Below, one piece after another: positions 1 to 7,758 of a DNA stretch of 64,000 bases (position 1 is the first letter of the stretch; each line of letters begins with the position of its first letter). Under the pieces are notes generated by a model that made no database searches, was not told the origin of the DNA, and was given only the letters and a program-made list of their open reading frames with translations. The DNA comes from Mesorhizobium sp. PAMC28654. GTDB lineage: Bacteria; Pseudomonadota; Alphaproteobacteria; Rhizobiales; Rhizobiaceae. The stretch lies in NCBI RefSeq assembly GCF_020616515.1, contig NZ_CP085135.1, forward strand, positions 6,371,001-6,435,000, in the 5' to 3' direction. The position numbers and the translations under genes are program-made.

Positions 1-851
1 TCGGCCGAGAAGGCTTGCGCCACATCGAAATCGGTTTCGATGTGGCGGCCCGGATGAACGGAGCGCAATTCGTCGACGATCTGGTCGAGCACAGGCCCGA
101 CCGGCCGCAGATCGGGTTCCCGCAAGATGAGCTTCGAACCCATCCGGCTGCGGGCGAAATCCAGCACATTGTCGATCAGGCTGCTCATCCTGACGACACT
201 GCCTTCCATCAGGGCAAGCAGGTGCTCGGTCTTGGCCTCGTCCGGCCGGCGCTTCAGCATCTTCACGCCTGCGGCGATCGAGGCCAGCGGATTGCGCAGG
301 TCGTGGCCGAGAACGGCGATGAACTGCTCGCGCAATTCCTTCTGTGAGCGCTGCTGGGTGGCTTCGGTTTCGGCCCTGTCCAGCCGCTCGGCCGAATCCA
401 GATGGGTGGCGATCAGATCGGCGAAGAGCCGGAACATGCTAATGGTCTCGGGATTCTTCAGCTGCGCGGGCCTCGGGTCGATGGCGCAGAGCGTGCCGAA
501 GAAGGAGCCGTCACGGCGCATGATGGGCACCGATATATAACTCTGGAAGCCATATCGTGCCGGTGTGAGGTGGCCGCAATAGACGCCGTCATCGGCAACA
601 CTGTCGATGGCCACGGCTTCGTGGCTTTGCCGGATCTCGTCGCAGATGGTCGTCTCGACCGGCAGCTCCCCGCCGGGTTTCAGGCCGAAGTCGATCTTGT
701 CGAGCACGCTGCAGGCGATCCAGCGGGCATCGGTAACGCGGGCGACCGCGACAAACCCCATGCCGGTCGTTCGGCTGACAACGTCCAGAATAGTGGGAAT
801 AGCATCGATGCGTGCGATCGCGTCGATGTCAGCTTGGAAGTCGTGGGGCAC
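1..851 (-). CDS. GAF-domain sensor histidine kinase, 3' part missing
   Basis: Reading the minus strand from a GTG at 851 gives an uninterrupted frame that leaves the window at base 1, so the C-terminal ATPase domain is not seen. Residues about 15-155 look like a GAF domain of the kind found in rhizobial kinases (segments GFVAVARV, ICDEIRQ and YISVPIMRRDGSFFGTLCA). A HisKA dimerisation helix follows with the phosphoacceptor box HDLRNPL. The protein should be a cytoplasmic sensor that autophosphorylates on that histidine. No membrane segment is visible. The start is the first plausible one after the intergenic gap; no strong ribosome site supports it. The cognate regulator is not adjacent within the window. 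Confidence 0.85.
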   Translation of the reverse strand, partial: MPHDFQADIDAIARIDAIPTILDVVSRTTGMGFVAVARVTDARWIACSVLDKIDFGLKPGGELPVETTICDEIRQSHEAVAIDSVADDGVYCGHLTPARYGFQSYISVPIMRRDGSFFGTLCAIDPRPAQLKNPETISMFRLFADLIATHLDSAERLDRAETEATQQRSQKELREQFIAVLGHDLRNPLASIAAGVKMLKRRPDEAKTEHLLALMEGSVVRMSSLIDNVLDFARSRMGSKLILREPDLRPVGPVLDQIVDELRSVHPGRHIETDFDVAQAFSA

Positions 852-965
852 TTAGGCGCTTTCTGACCGTATTTTGGCGGCAAGCTAACCGAGCAGCCCC
901 GAATTGTCACTGTGCGTCAAAAGACATAGGTTTTGGTACAGAGGCCTAACGAGCCGCGGTCCATT

Positions 966-1685
966 TCAGCGCGGCTCACGCATCATGCTGAGATAGGTCG
1001 GGTCGAACTCCGCGATTTCCTGCAGCCGATGCCAGTCCAGAATGGTCACGGTGTGGTTCGACCAGCTGATCACGCCAACCTTGCGCAGCGCGCCGATGAC
1101 GCGGTTCATGTGAACGACGGACAGGCCGAGGACATCGGCCAGTTCGGCCTGCGACAACGGCAGATGAAAACTCATGCCGTTGGTGCGCTTGACGACCTGG
1201 AGGCGCACGAAAAGTTCGCAGACAAGATGTGCGAGATGCCCGGTCTTCGATCGCCGGCCCATAGCCACGATCCATTCGCGGTGGATAGCGCCGTCGACCA
1301 GCGTGTCGAGCCACAGGAGCCGGGTCAGGTGAGGAGCTTCCTCGGTGATGGCGCGAAGTTTGCTGTGGTCGGAAAAAATCACATGGCATGGCGAAAGAGC
1401 GACAATGCCGTGATCCATGGTTTTGAGCAGGAAGGCATGGAGGTCGACGAAGTCGCCGGGCACCTGCAGCGAGGTGAACTGGCGGCCACCATCCTCCAGC
1501 ACCTTGTAGCGTGCCGCGAGCCCATCGAGGATCAAGGTGCTGTAGGTCGGGCGCGATCCGGACGCGACGATGTCCTGGCCGATCGCAAAATGCTTTTCCG
1601 ATGACATGGCGCCGGCCAGCAATGCCTTTTCGGCATCGGAAAGCTCATCGTGCTGGCCGAGATTGAGATACAGGGATTCTAGCAC
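966..1685 (-). CDS. Crp/Fnr-family transcriptional regulator
   Basis: A 239-residue protein with the usual Crp/Fnr layout: an N-terminal cyclic-nucleotide-binding-like beta roll (about 20-125), a long dimer helix, and a C-terminal winged helix (about 165-225, with LSQAELADVLGLSVVHMNRVIGAL split as turn and recognition helix). It lacks the N-terminal cysteine cluster of oxygen-sensing Fnr proteins, so iron-sulfur sensing is unlikely. Rhizobia have many such paralogues of unknown ligand. It is monocistronic, downstream in orientation from no other gene, and lies back to back with the small DUF6894 gene. Its target is not evident. Confidence 0.88.
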   Translation of the reverse strand: MLESLYLNLGQHDELSDAEKALLAGAMSSEKHFAIGQDIVASGSRPTYSTLILDGLAARYKVLEDGGRQFTSLQVPGDFVDLHAFLLKTMDHGIVALSPCHVIFSDHSKLRAITEEAPHLTRLLWLDTLVDGAIHREWIVAMGRRSKTGHLAHLVCELFVRLQVVKRTNGMSFHLPLSQAELADVLGLSVVHMNRVIGALRKVGVISWSNHTVTILDWHRLQEIAEFDPTYLSMMREPR

Positions 1686-1908
1686 CGCGATCCTCCAGCA
1701 ACAGGGCTTTAGAGCCGATCGCCAAGGGTTCTGTTGGAAGCAAGGGGCGGCTTCGCGAACGTCTAGGCCTTCGGGCGGTGACGGGCATTAACATTTGTTA
1801 GGGTGCGCTTATTGGCCGGCAAATACCACGGCCAATGGAACAACTTGCGCGGGAGGAAATTGAACGTCTCAAGCAGGGTCGCAACTTCAATCCATGTGTA
1901 CCGGAACC

Positions 1909-2145
1909 ATGCCTCGATATTACCTCGATCTCTACCACGGCGACGGCCTGACTGTTGATGACGAGGGGCAGGTTTTCGAGACGCGCGCGCGCCTGCGGCG
2001 CGAGGCGATCCGGATCCTTCCGGACGTTCTGCGCGACGAGATGTTCGAAGGCGACCGGACGGAAATAACGGTCAAGGTAAGAGACGAAAGCGGTCGCAAT
2101 ATCTTCGAGGCGTCGCTGACGCTGGACTCCGGTTGGATCAGGTGA
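1909..2145 (+). CDS. DUF6894 family small protein
   Basis: A 78-residue protein that begins MPRYYLDLYHGDG and continues with a short arginine-rich helix and two strands, the pattern of the DUF6894 family common in rhizobia, where members have no proven function. The ATG at 1909 is preferred over the in-frame ATG at 1894 because family members start exactly with MPRYY or MPRYF. The ribosome site (CCGGAACC) is weak. It lies among other small proteins of the general-stress type, but no clear EcfG promoter was found in front of it. Confidence 0.75.
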   Translation: MPRYYLDLYHGDGLTVDDEGQVFETRARLRREAIRILPDVLRDEMFEGDRTEITVKVRDESGRNIFEASLTLDSGWIR

Positions 2146-2238
2146 AGCCTTTGCGCCGGAAAATCCCTTGCGCCTATCATTTGATAGCGCCGCTCTTCTC
2201 TCCTTGTCGCATGCTCGGGAGATGAGGAGGTGGCTGAG

Positions 2239-2466
2239 ATGGCGGTGACACCGGGTCAAAGCGTAAGGCAGGTCGCGGAACAATATGTCGACAGTCGAAA
2301 GACGACGGCCAGCCCGATATCGATGCGGCACGCTTTGCTTGCATTGAGAACGGTGATGCCGGACTGCGACCTGTCTGACCGTGAACTCATCGATCTGGTG
2401 GCGGAATTGGCTGTTGCCCGGGGCCGAATTGTCCGCTTCGACGCTTTTCTGGAATTGAACAGATGA
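2239..2466 (+). CDS. Conserved hypothetical protein, about 75 aa
   Basis: I do not recognise the family. The product is small, helical and charged (segments SVRQVAEQYVDSR and LSDRELIDLVAELAVARGR). The start is set at the ATG at 2239 because a strong Shine-Dalgarno sequence (GAGGAGG, 2224-2230) sits eight bases before it; the GTG at 2230 overlaps that site and is less likely. The stop codon overlaps the ATG of the next gene by four bases (ATGA), so the two are translationally coupled. Confidence 0.6.
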   Translation: MAVTPGQSVRQVAEQYVDSRKTTASPISMRHALLALRTVMPDCDLSDRELIDLVAELAVARGRIVRFDAFLELNR

Positions 2467-2672
2467 ATCGCGCGAAGGTCGATACCCAGCGCGATGAAAG
2501 GGCCAAGCGCGAATCCCAGATCGTGATCGAGGCCGAGCGCGCGGCGCGCGAACAGAAGACCGCCCGGCTAAGGGCGCTTCGTCTTGCGGCGCGGCAAGCC
2601 GAGCCGGAGCCAGAACCGGAACCGACCAAGCCAAAACGGGTGGCACGCCGAAAGGATCATTCTCCCGATTGA
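2463..2672 (+). CDS. Small basic coiled-coil-like protein, paralogue of 11923-12117
   Basis: A 69-residue highly charged protein. The middle is a predicted amphipathic helix rich in Arg, Ala and Glu, followed by a run of Pro-Glu pairs and a lysine/arginine-rich tail. The core (TARLRALRLAARQ) matches the core of the small gene at 11923 (TERLRQLRLAAAE), so the two are paralogues within this window. Function is unknown; a nucleic-acid or membrane-surface binding role would be a guess. It is coupled to the gene before it, and a rho-independent terminator at 2726-2759 ends the unit. Confidence 0.6.
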   Translation: MNRAKVDTQRDERAKRESQIVIEAERAAREQKTARLRALRLAARQAEPEPEPEPTKPKRVARRKDHSPD

Positions 2673-2725
2673 GTTGCGGCTTGTCGCCAGGTTTGGGGAG
2701 GAGACGATATATCAGCATGGCACCA

Positions 2726-2759
2726 AAAAGCCCGCTTCGATGCCTCGACGCGGGCTTTT
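2726..2759 (+). terminator. Rho-independent terminator, probably bidirectional
   Basis: Inverted repeat AAAAGCCCGC / GCGGGCTTTT with a 14-base loop, ending in a T-run on the plus strand and, by symmetry, on the minus strand. It separates the plus-strand pair ending at 2672 from the convergent DUF982 gene ending at 2820 and can serve both. Confidence 0.8.
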
Positions 2760-2819
2760 GCTGGATGCGGTGTCTGCTTACTGAAGAACCTACACTTGTG
2801 GCCAGCCTCGCATGGCGAA

Positions 2820-3122
2820 TTACGCGGCGAAGCCGCCATAGGCGCGCGCGACGGCGTGCGTCGCGAGCGCCGGCTCGACATCTGGCCACAGAATGCCAGC
2901 AGCTTCGGCAAAGGCAACCAAGGCACGGCGCGCTTGTTGCGTGGTGAGGTAGCCGGGGACCGCGAGATCGCAGGCCTTGACCGCGTTCTGATAGAGCGGC
3001 CCACGGCGCGACGTCGACCATTCGGTCAGGAAATCATGCATCTCGGTCAGCGAGGCGATCTCGCGCTTGAAGCCGAGACCAACAGTTATCGCGACGGGCG
3101 AATGAAACAGCTTCTCGTGCAT
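2820..3122 (-). CDS. DUF982 domain protein
   Basis: A 100-residue protein with the DUF982 pattern: an N-terminal strand, then WSTSRRGPLYQNAVKAC and the C-terminal ARRALVAFAEAAGIL helix. DUF982 proteins are small, abundant in rhizobia and of unknown function. The ATG at 3122 is preceded by AGGAG at good spacing; an upstream in-frame ATG at 3170 lacks one. An EcfG-type promoter at 3194-3218 reads into the gene, so general-stress control is likely. A second DUF982 gene lies at 12472. Confidence 0.75.
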   Translation of the reverse strand: MHEKLFHSPVAITVGLGFKREIASLTEMHDFLTEWSTSRRGPLYQNAVKACDLAVPGYLTTQQARRALVAFAEAAGILWPDVEPALATHAVARAYGGFAA

Positions 3123-3193
3123 GAATGGGCTCCTGGGATTGTCGGAGAAATTTCCGGAAATGGCGTCCACGATTGGAGTTCGGGACGCTCAAG

Positions 3194-3218
3194 AACGCTC
3201 GGTGCGCCCGGAGGTTCC
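3194..3218 (-). promoter_or_regulatory. EcfG (general stress) type promoter for the DUF982 gene
   Basis: On the minus strand GGAAC (3218-3214) is followed after exactly 16 bases by CGTT (3197-3194), the consensus of alphaproteobacterial EcfG promoters. The predicted start of transcription is about 65 bases before the chosen ATG. Confidence 0.7.
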
Positions 3219-3303
3219 CATGCCTTTGCCATCGATTCAGGATGAAATGGTATCTCGTTGTTAAAGCATTACCTTTTCTTAAGTCGGCCCTGTTCTGACC
3301 GGG

Positions 3304-3559
3304 CTACTTTTTCTTGTGGGTCGCCTCTGTCTCGGCCTGGTCCAGCAGCTCGATCGCGGAGGCGCGAGCAGCCTTACTCTCGCCACGCAGTTGATCGGCG
3401 ATCGGTATGAGGCGAAACGCCTCTTCCAGCTTCTCCCCGGTTGCCGTGGCCTCTGGATTGAGAGCGGCCGCCGCCACCTTGGCCCAGTTTACTGGCTTGC
3501 TGTTCGGTGCGAACGTCGCTCTTCAGGGCCTTGCGGATGTCCGACAGTTCTTTGCGCAT
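3304..3559 (-). pseudogene. Small conserved-looking ORF broken by a frameshift
   Basis: A strong ribosome site (AGGGAGGA) precedes ATG codons at 3562 and 3559, and the first 20 or so codons (MRKELSDIRKALKSD) have good GC3. That frame then degenerates to Gly/Arg/Ser-rich sequence. From about 3500 a different minus-strand frame shows excellent GC3 and a protein-like sequence (VNWAKVAAAALNPEA, KLEEAFRLIPIADQLRGES) down to a TAG at 3304. The simplest reading is one extra base (or two missing) near 3500 in a gene of about 85 codons. The alternative is an independent short gene from the GTG at 3477. The family is not recognised; it may be co-transcribed with the DUF2934 gene upstream. Confidence 0.45.
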
Positions 3560-3626
3560 CATTCCTCCCTGACCATCCGAGTTGGAGACGCGGGGTCCAT
3601 CAATCCGGTTGCTGGTGCTGAGCGCC

Positions 3627-3893
3627 TTATTTGTCGGCGCGTTTCGGCTTTCGTCCGGCCGGCTTGGCAGCATCCTTGGAGTGCTCCGCCAGTGCGGGGC
3701 CAGCGCCGGCCACCTGTTCGGTGGCGCCCGCGCTCGCCGCTCCGGAATGCACGCCCGAACCGTTGGCGTCTTCCTTGTTGATATCAGCTATTGCCTGCTC
3801 CCAGTGGCGCTCATGTTGCTCAAAGGGCTTTCCTTCGTCGATCCATATCTGGTGCGCTCTTTTGCGAATGCGTTCCTGCCGGTCCGTTGTCAC
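3627..3893 (-). CDS. DUF2934 domain protein
   Basis: An 88-residue protein. The first 40 residues (RIRKRAHQIWIDEGKPFEQHERHW) match the DUF2934 motif found in small soluble proteins of rhizobia and relatives. The rest is a low-complexity Ala/Gly tail ending in a lysine/arginine cluster. No function is established for the family; it is often stress-induced. An EcfG-type promoter lies 110 bases upstream (4003-4027), in keeping with that. Confidence 0.75.
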   Translation of the reverse strand: MTTDRQERIRKRAHQIWIDEGKPFEQHERHWEQAIADINKEDANGSGVHSGAASAGATEQVAGAGPALAEHSKDAAKPAGRKPKRADK

Positions 3894-4002
3894 TTCCTGC
3901 CTCCGTCATCCCAACGCCGCGCGATAACCCGATCTCGGAAAGTCCGTCCAGCGGCGCATGGCGCTTCCGTCTGCATTGTTCATTCGGGCTGCCGAGCAGG
4001 TG

Positions 4003-4027
4003 AACGAGTTCGGTCGAGAAACGTTCC
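4003..4027 (-). promoter_or_regulatory. EcfG-type promoter for the DUF2934 gene
   Basis: Minus strand GGAAC (4027-4023), 16-base spacer, CGTT (4006-4003). It lies in the short gap between the helicase remnant and the DUF2934 gene and points at the latter. Confidence 0.65.
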
Positions 4028-4039
4028 TGCACCGGCGGC

Positions 4040-6119
4040 CTATTTCCACATGCCGCGCATGCGCGCACCGATATCGACACGAATCTCGGGTCGCGGCGAC
4101 CTGCCTTCCGCAAGCTGGGCGATCGGCCACGTCGTCTGCTCGAAGGCGCCGAGGATAGAGGCCGGGATAAACCGTGTGCGCGAAGCGTAGACATGGCGGT
4201 CGCCGCGTGCCGCCTGGCCATGGACGAAGAAGCGTTGCGGCATGACCATCTGCAAGCCGTCCTTGGCGCGCGTCATCGCCACGTAGAGCAGCCGGCGCTC
4301 CTCGTCGATCTCATCCTTGCTGCCGACGCCGAGGTCGATCGGGATGCAGCCGTCGACGGTGTTGAGCACGAAGACGTTCTTCCACTCCTGGCCCTTGGCC
4401 GAATGGATGGTCGACAGGATCAGGTAATCCTCGTCGAGATGCGGCGGGCCGGCCTGGTCGCTGGTCGCGTCCGGCGGATCGAGCGTCAGTTCGGTGAGGA
4501 AGCGCTCGCGCGAGGCATAGCCGGAGGCGATCTGTTCGAGTTGCAGCAGGTCGGCGCGGCGCGTCGTGGCATCCTCGTGCATGCGTTCCAGATGCGGTTC
4601 GTACCACAGCCGCACCTGTTCGAGGTCCGCCGGCCATTTTCCGGATCCGGTGCGAAGCAGCGAGAACATGTCGACGAAGCCCGGCCAGTCATCGGCGGCT
4701 CGCTGTGGCGGCCGGTAGCGCGCCAGCCCCATCGTCTCGTCGAGCGCCGTCGCCATGCTCTCCACGATCGTCGTTGCGGCGGACGGCCCGATACCCGGCA
4801 GAAGCTGCAGGACGCGAAAGCCGGCGACACGATCGCGCGGGTTCTCCGCGAAGCGCAGCACCGCCAGCACATCCTTGACGTGGGCGGCATCGAGGAACTT
4901 GAGGCCGCCGAACTTGACGAAGGGAATGTTGCGGCGGGTCAGTTCGATCTCCAGCGGGCCGCTGTGGTGGGAGGCGCGAAACAGCACCGCCTGCGACTTC
5001 AATGCCGTGCCGGCCTCACGCTCGGCCAGGATCGCCTGGCAGACATAGTTCGCCTGGTCCGCCTCGTCGCGAACGGTGACCAGTTCCGGCTTGCGCAGCG
5101 ATTTGCGGTCGGACCACAGGTTCTTGGTGAAGCGCTCGGACGCCCCGTCGATCACCGCATTGGCGGCGGCCAGGATGGTTTGCGTGGAACGGTAGTTGCG
5201 TTCCAGCAGGACGATTTCGGCTGGCTTGGCGAACTGTTTTGGGAAATCGAGGATGTTGCGGACTTCGGCGGCGCGAAACGAATAGATCGACTGCGCGTCG
5301 TCGCCAACCACCGTCAAACCGGCGCCATCCGGCTTGAGCGCCAGCAGGATCGACGCCTGCAAGCGGTTCGTGTCCTGATATTCGTCGACCAGCACATGGT
5401 CGAATCGCTCGCTGAGATGGCCGGCAATTTCCGGCTCGTCCGCCATCTGCGCCCAGTAGAGCAGGAGGTCGTCGTAGTCGAGCACGTTCTGCGCTTGCTT
5501 GGCCTCGACATAGGCCGCGAAGAGCTGCTTCAACTCCTCGGCCCAGCCGGAGCACCAGGGAAACACCGCGCCCAGGACTTCATTCAACGGCGCCTGCGCG
5601 TTGACGGCCCGCGAATAGATGGCGAGGCATGTGCCCTTGGTCGGGAAGCGCGCCTCGGTCTTCGACAAGCCAAGGTCGTGCCGCGCCATTCATCAGGTCA
5701 GCGGAATCCTCGCGGTCGTGGATGGTGAAGGCGGGGTCGAGCCCGATCTCCAGCGCATAGTCGCGCAGCAGCCTGGCGCCGATGCCGTGAAAGGTCCCGG
5801 CCCAGGTCAGCGCATCGGTGATGACAGCGGCATCGCGGCCAAGCACCTCGCCAGCGATACGCTCGACCCGCTTGGCCATCTCGGACGCGGCGCGGCGCGA
5901 AAACGTCATCAAGAGGATGCGCCGTGGGTCGGCGCCCCTCACGATGAGGTGAGCGACGCGGTGCGCCAGCGTGCTGGTCTTGCCGGAACCGGCGCCGGCG
6001 ATCACCAGCAACGGCCCGGCGATGCGTCCGTCGCCATGCTCCACGGCCAGGCGCTGCTGGTCGTTCAGCTTGGCAAGATAGGCGGGCTGCAAGGTCGAAT
6101 CACGCGCGGGGAGGGTCAT
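4040..6119 (-). pseudogene. UvrD/Rep-family ATP-dependent DNA helicase, split by a frameshift
   Basis: Two overlapping minus-strand frames together make one superfamily I helicase. The first (6119 to about 5690) has the Walker A motif AGAGSGKTS, motif Ia and the start of the 1B region. The second (about 5689 to 4040) supplies DEYQDT (motif II), VGDDAQSIYSFR (III), LERNYRS (IV), STIHSAKGQEW (V) and LLYVAMTRAK (VI). The join falls at 5686-5693, where the first frame goes out of phase just after the residues SADLMN; one extra base, or two missing, explains it. After the slip the first frame runs into unrelated residues and stops at 5580. If real, the helicase is inactive because motif I is separated from the rest; if a base-calling error, this is an intact gene of roughly 690 codons. 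Confidence 0.88.
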
Positions 6120-6224
6120 CGCCCATCAAGCATCGTTTATGCTTTGTTCGCAACGTGCTCCGCTCCCGATGGAACCGGAAGCCAACCTGGCTCATTGCAG
6201 GAAGGGCAGGGCTTCGGGACCATA

Positions 6225-7283
6225 ATGGCAACTTCATCGAAATCATCGGGCAAGCCAAAGTCGATCATCGACGACGACGCCCAGCGTCGCGCCGCGCGGT
6301 CGAAGCAGAACAGCAAGGTCGTGCTGGCCACGGAGGAGGGCGATCGGGGCCGGGATGCCGCCTGGCCATCCGATATTCCGGCGCTCGGTTGGAAAGACAT
6401 AGGCTGGCGGCTGTGGGAAGAGTTCAACAAGGACCGCGTGCTGCTTGTCGCGGCCGGTGCGACCTTCTATTTGCTGCTCGCGTTGTTTCCGGCGCTGGCC
6501 GCTTTTGTTTCCCTTTACGGATTTGTCGCGGACCCGACGACCATCGCCGATCATGTGGCGTATCTCGGAAGCCTGCTGCCATCGGCCGGGCTCGATCTCA
6601 TACGCCAGCAATTGCAGGCCCTGGCCAAACAGAACACCGGCGCGCTGGGCACCGGCTTCTTCGTCGGCCTGGCCATTGCGCTGTGGAGCGCCAACAGCGG
6701 CATGAAGGCGTTGTTCGATGCGATGAACATCGCCTATGAGGAGCGCGAGAAGCGCAGCTTCCTCAAGCTCAACCTGATGTCGATCACCTTCACCATCGGC
6801 ACCTTGATCGCCGGTATCCTGCTCTTCCTGATGGTGGGCGTGGTTCCGGCGCTGCTCGCTTATCTGTATCTTGATGCCTGGAAGGAGACGCTGATCACGG
6901 CTGCTCGCTGGCCCATCCTGCTGGTGGCCATCGTCACCGGCATATCCTTGCTCTATCGCTTCGGGCCGAGCCGGCAAAAGGCGAAGTGGCGCTGGTTGAG
7001 CTGGGGCGCGCTGATTGCGACGGTGGTCTGGATCGCCGCTTCCTGGATGTTTTCGTTCTACCTGCGGCATTTCGCCAATTACAACGTGACCTATGGCTCG
7101 CTTGGCGCGGTCATCGGCCTGATGATGTGGACATGGATTTCGGTGATCATCCTGATCTCCGGCGCCGCCATCAATGCGGAAATGGAGCATCAGACGGCAT
7201 TGGACTCGACGACCGGTCCACCGCTGCCGATGGGCGAACGCGGGGCGGTGGTGGCGGATACTTTAGGAAAGGCTTCGGACTGA
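6225..7283 (+). CDS. YihY/BrkB-family inner membrane protein
   Basis: A 352-residue protein with a charged N-terminus of about 65 residues, then six hydrophobic segments. The family signature GATFYLLLALFPALAAF opens the membrane part, and AIALWSANSGMKALFDAMNIAY and MMWTWISVIILISGA follow. YihY/BrkB proteins (once confused with RNase BN) are integral inner membrane proteins with no settled role. The ATG at 6225 is chosen because upstream codons overlap the divergent helicase gene and do not look coding. A GGAAC with a CATT after 17 bases lies upstream (6170 region), one mismatch from an EcfG promoter; not counted as a call. Confidence 0.88.
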   Translation: MATSSKSSGKPKSIIDDDAQRRAARSKQNSKVVLATEEGDRGRDAAWPSDIPALGWKDIGWRLWEEFNKDRVLLVAAGATFYLLLALFPALAAFVSLYGFVADPTTIADHVAYLGSLLPSAGLDLIRQQLQALAKQNTGALGTGFFVGLAIALWSANSGMKALFDAMNIAYEEREKRSFLKLNLMSITFTIGTLIAGILLFLMVGVVPALLAYLYLDAWKETLITAARWPILLVAIVTGISLLYRFGPSRQKAKWRWLSWGALIATVVWIAASWMFSFYLRHFANYNVTYGSLGAVIGLMMWTWISVIILISGAAINAEMEHQTALDSTTGPPLPMGERGAVVADTLGKASD

Positions 7284-7373
7284 CGAGCCGATGTGTGGTC
7301 CGACGTTGCCAAAATGATTCCGGGCCGGAATCCATCGTGTTGTTTTACATGGAAACTTCCGCGTCGGACTGAC

Positions 7374-7745
7374 CTATGAAATCAACTCGCGAATGGTCGC
7401 TGCCACCTTCTCGGGCGCGTAGGGCTTCGGCAGGAAGACGCCGCCATCGGGCAGGGCGCCACTGTCGGGCCTGCGCTTGCCGGAGGTGACGATGATCTTG
7501 ACCGGCGGCCAGCGATCGCGGACAGCCGCCGAAAGGCGCAAACCATCCATCGAGCCCGGCATGTCGATGTCGGTGAACAGGATGCTGATGTGCTGATGTG
7601 TTTCCAGAAGCATGATGGCCTGGTCGGCGTTGCTGGCTTCAAACACGCTGAATCCTGCTTCGCGCAATTCGTCGGCGATGGCAAACAGCAGGAAAGCCTC
7701 ATCCTCGACGACAAGAACGGTTGCGGAGCTGGGGGTCATTGGCAT
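7374..7745 (-). CDS. Single-domain response regulator
   Basis: A 123-residue stand-alone receiver domain: acidic pocket VVEDEAF, phosphoacceptor Asp in LFTDIDMPG, Thr/Ser switch in IVTSGK, and Lys in LPKPY. There is no output domain, so it acts by phosphotransfer or protein contact. The KPY ending resembles the alphaproteobacterial single-domain regulators that feed HWE-kinase and general-stress networks. It follows the HWE kinase gene by 13 bases and is almost certainly its operon partner. Confidence 0.92.
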   Translation of the reverse strand: MPMTPSSATVLVVEDEAFLLFAIADELREAGFSVFEASNADQAIMLLETHQHISILFTDIDMPGSMDGLRLSAAVRDRWPPVKIIVTSGKRRPDSGALPDGGVFLPKPYAPEKVAATIRELIS

Positions 7746-7758
7746 GGACTCTATGTAG

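Noticed and set aside
4193..5728. 511-codon plus-strand ORF opposite the helicase
   Set aside because: Antisense shadow of a strongly coding GC-rich gene; the minus strand carries all helicase motifs.
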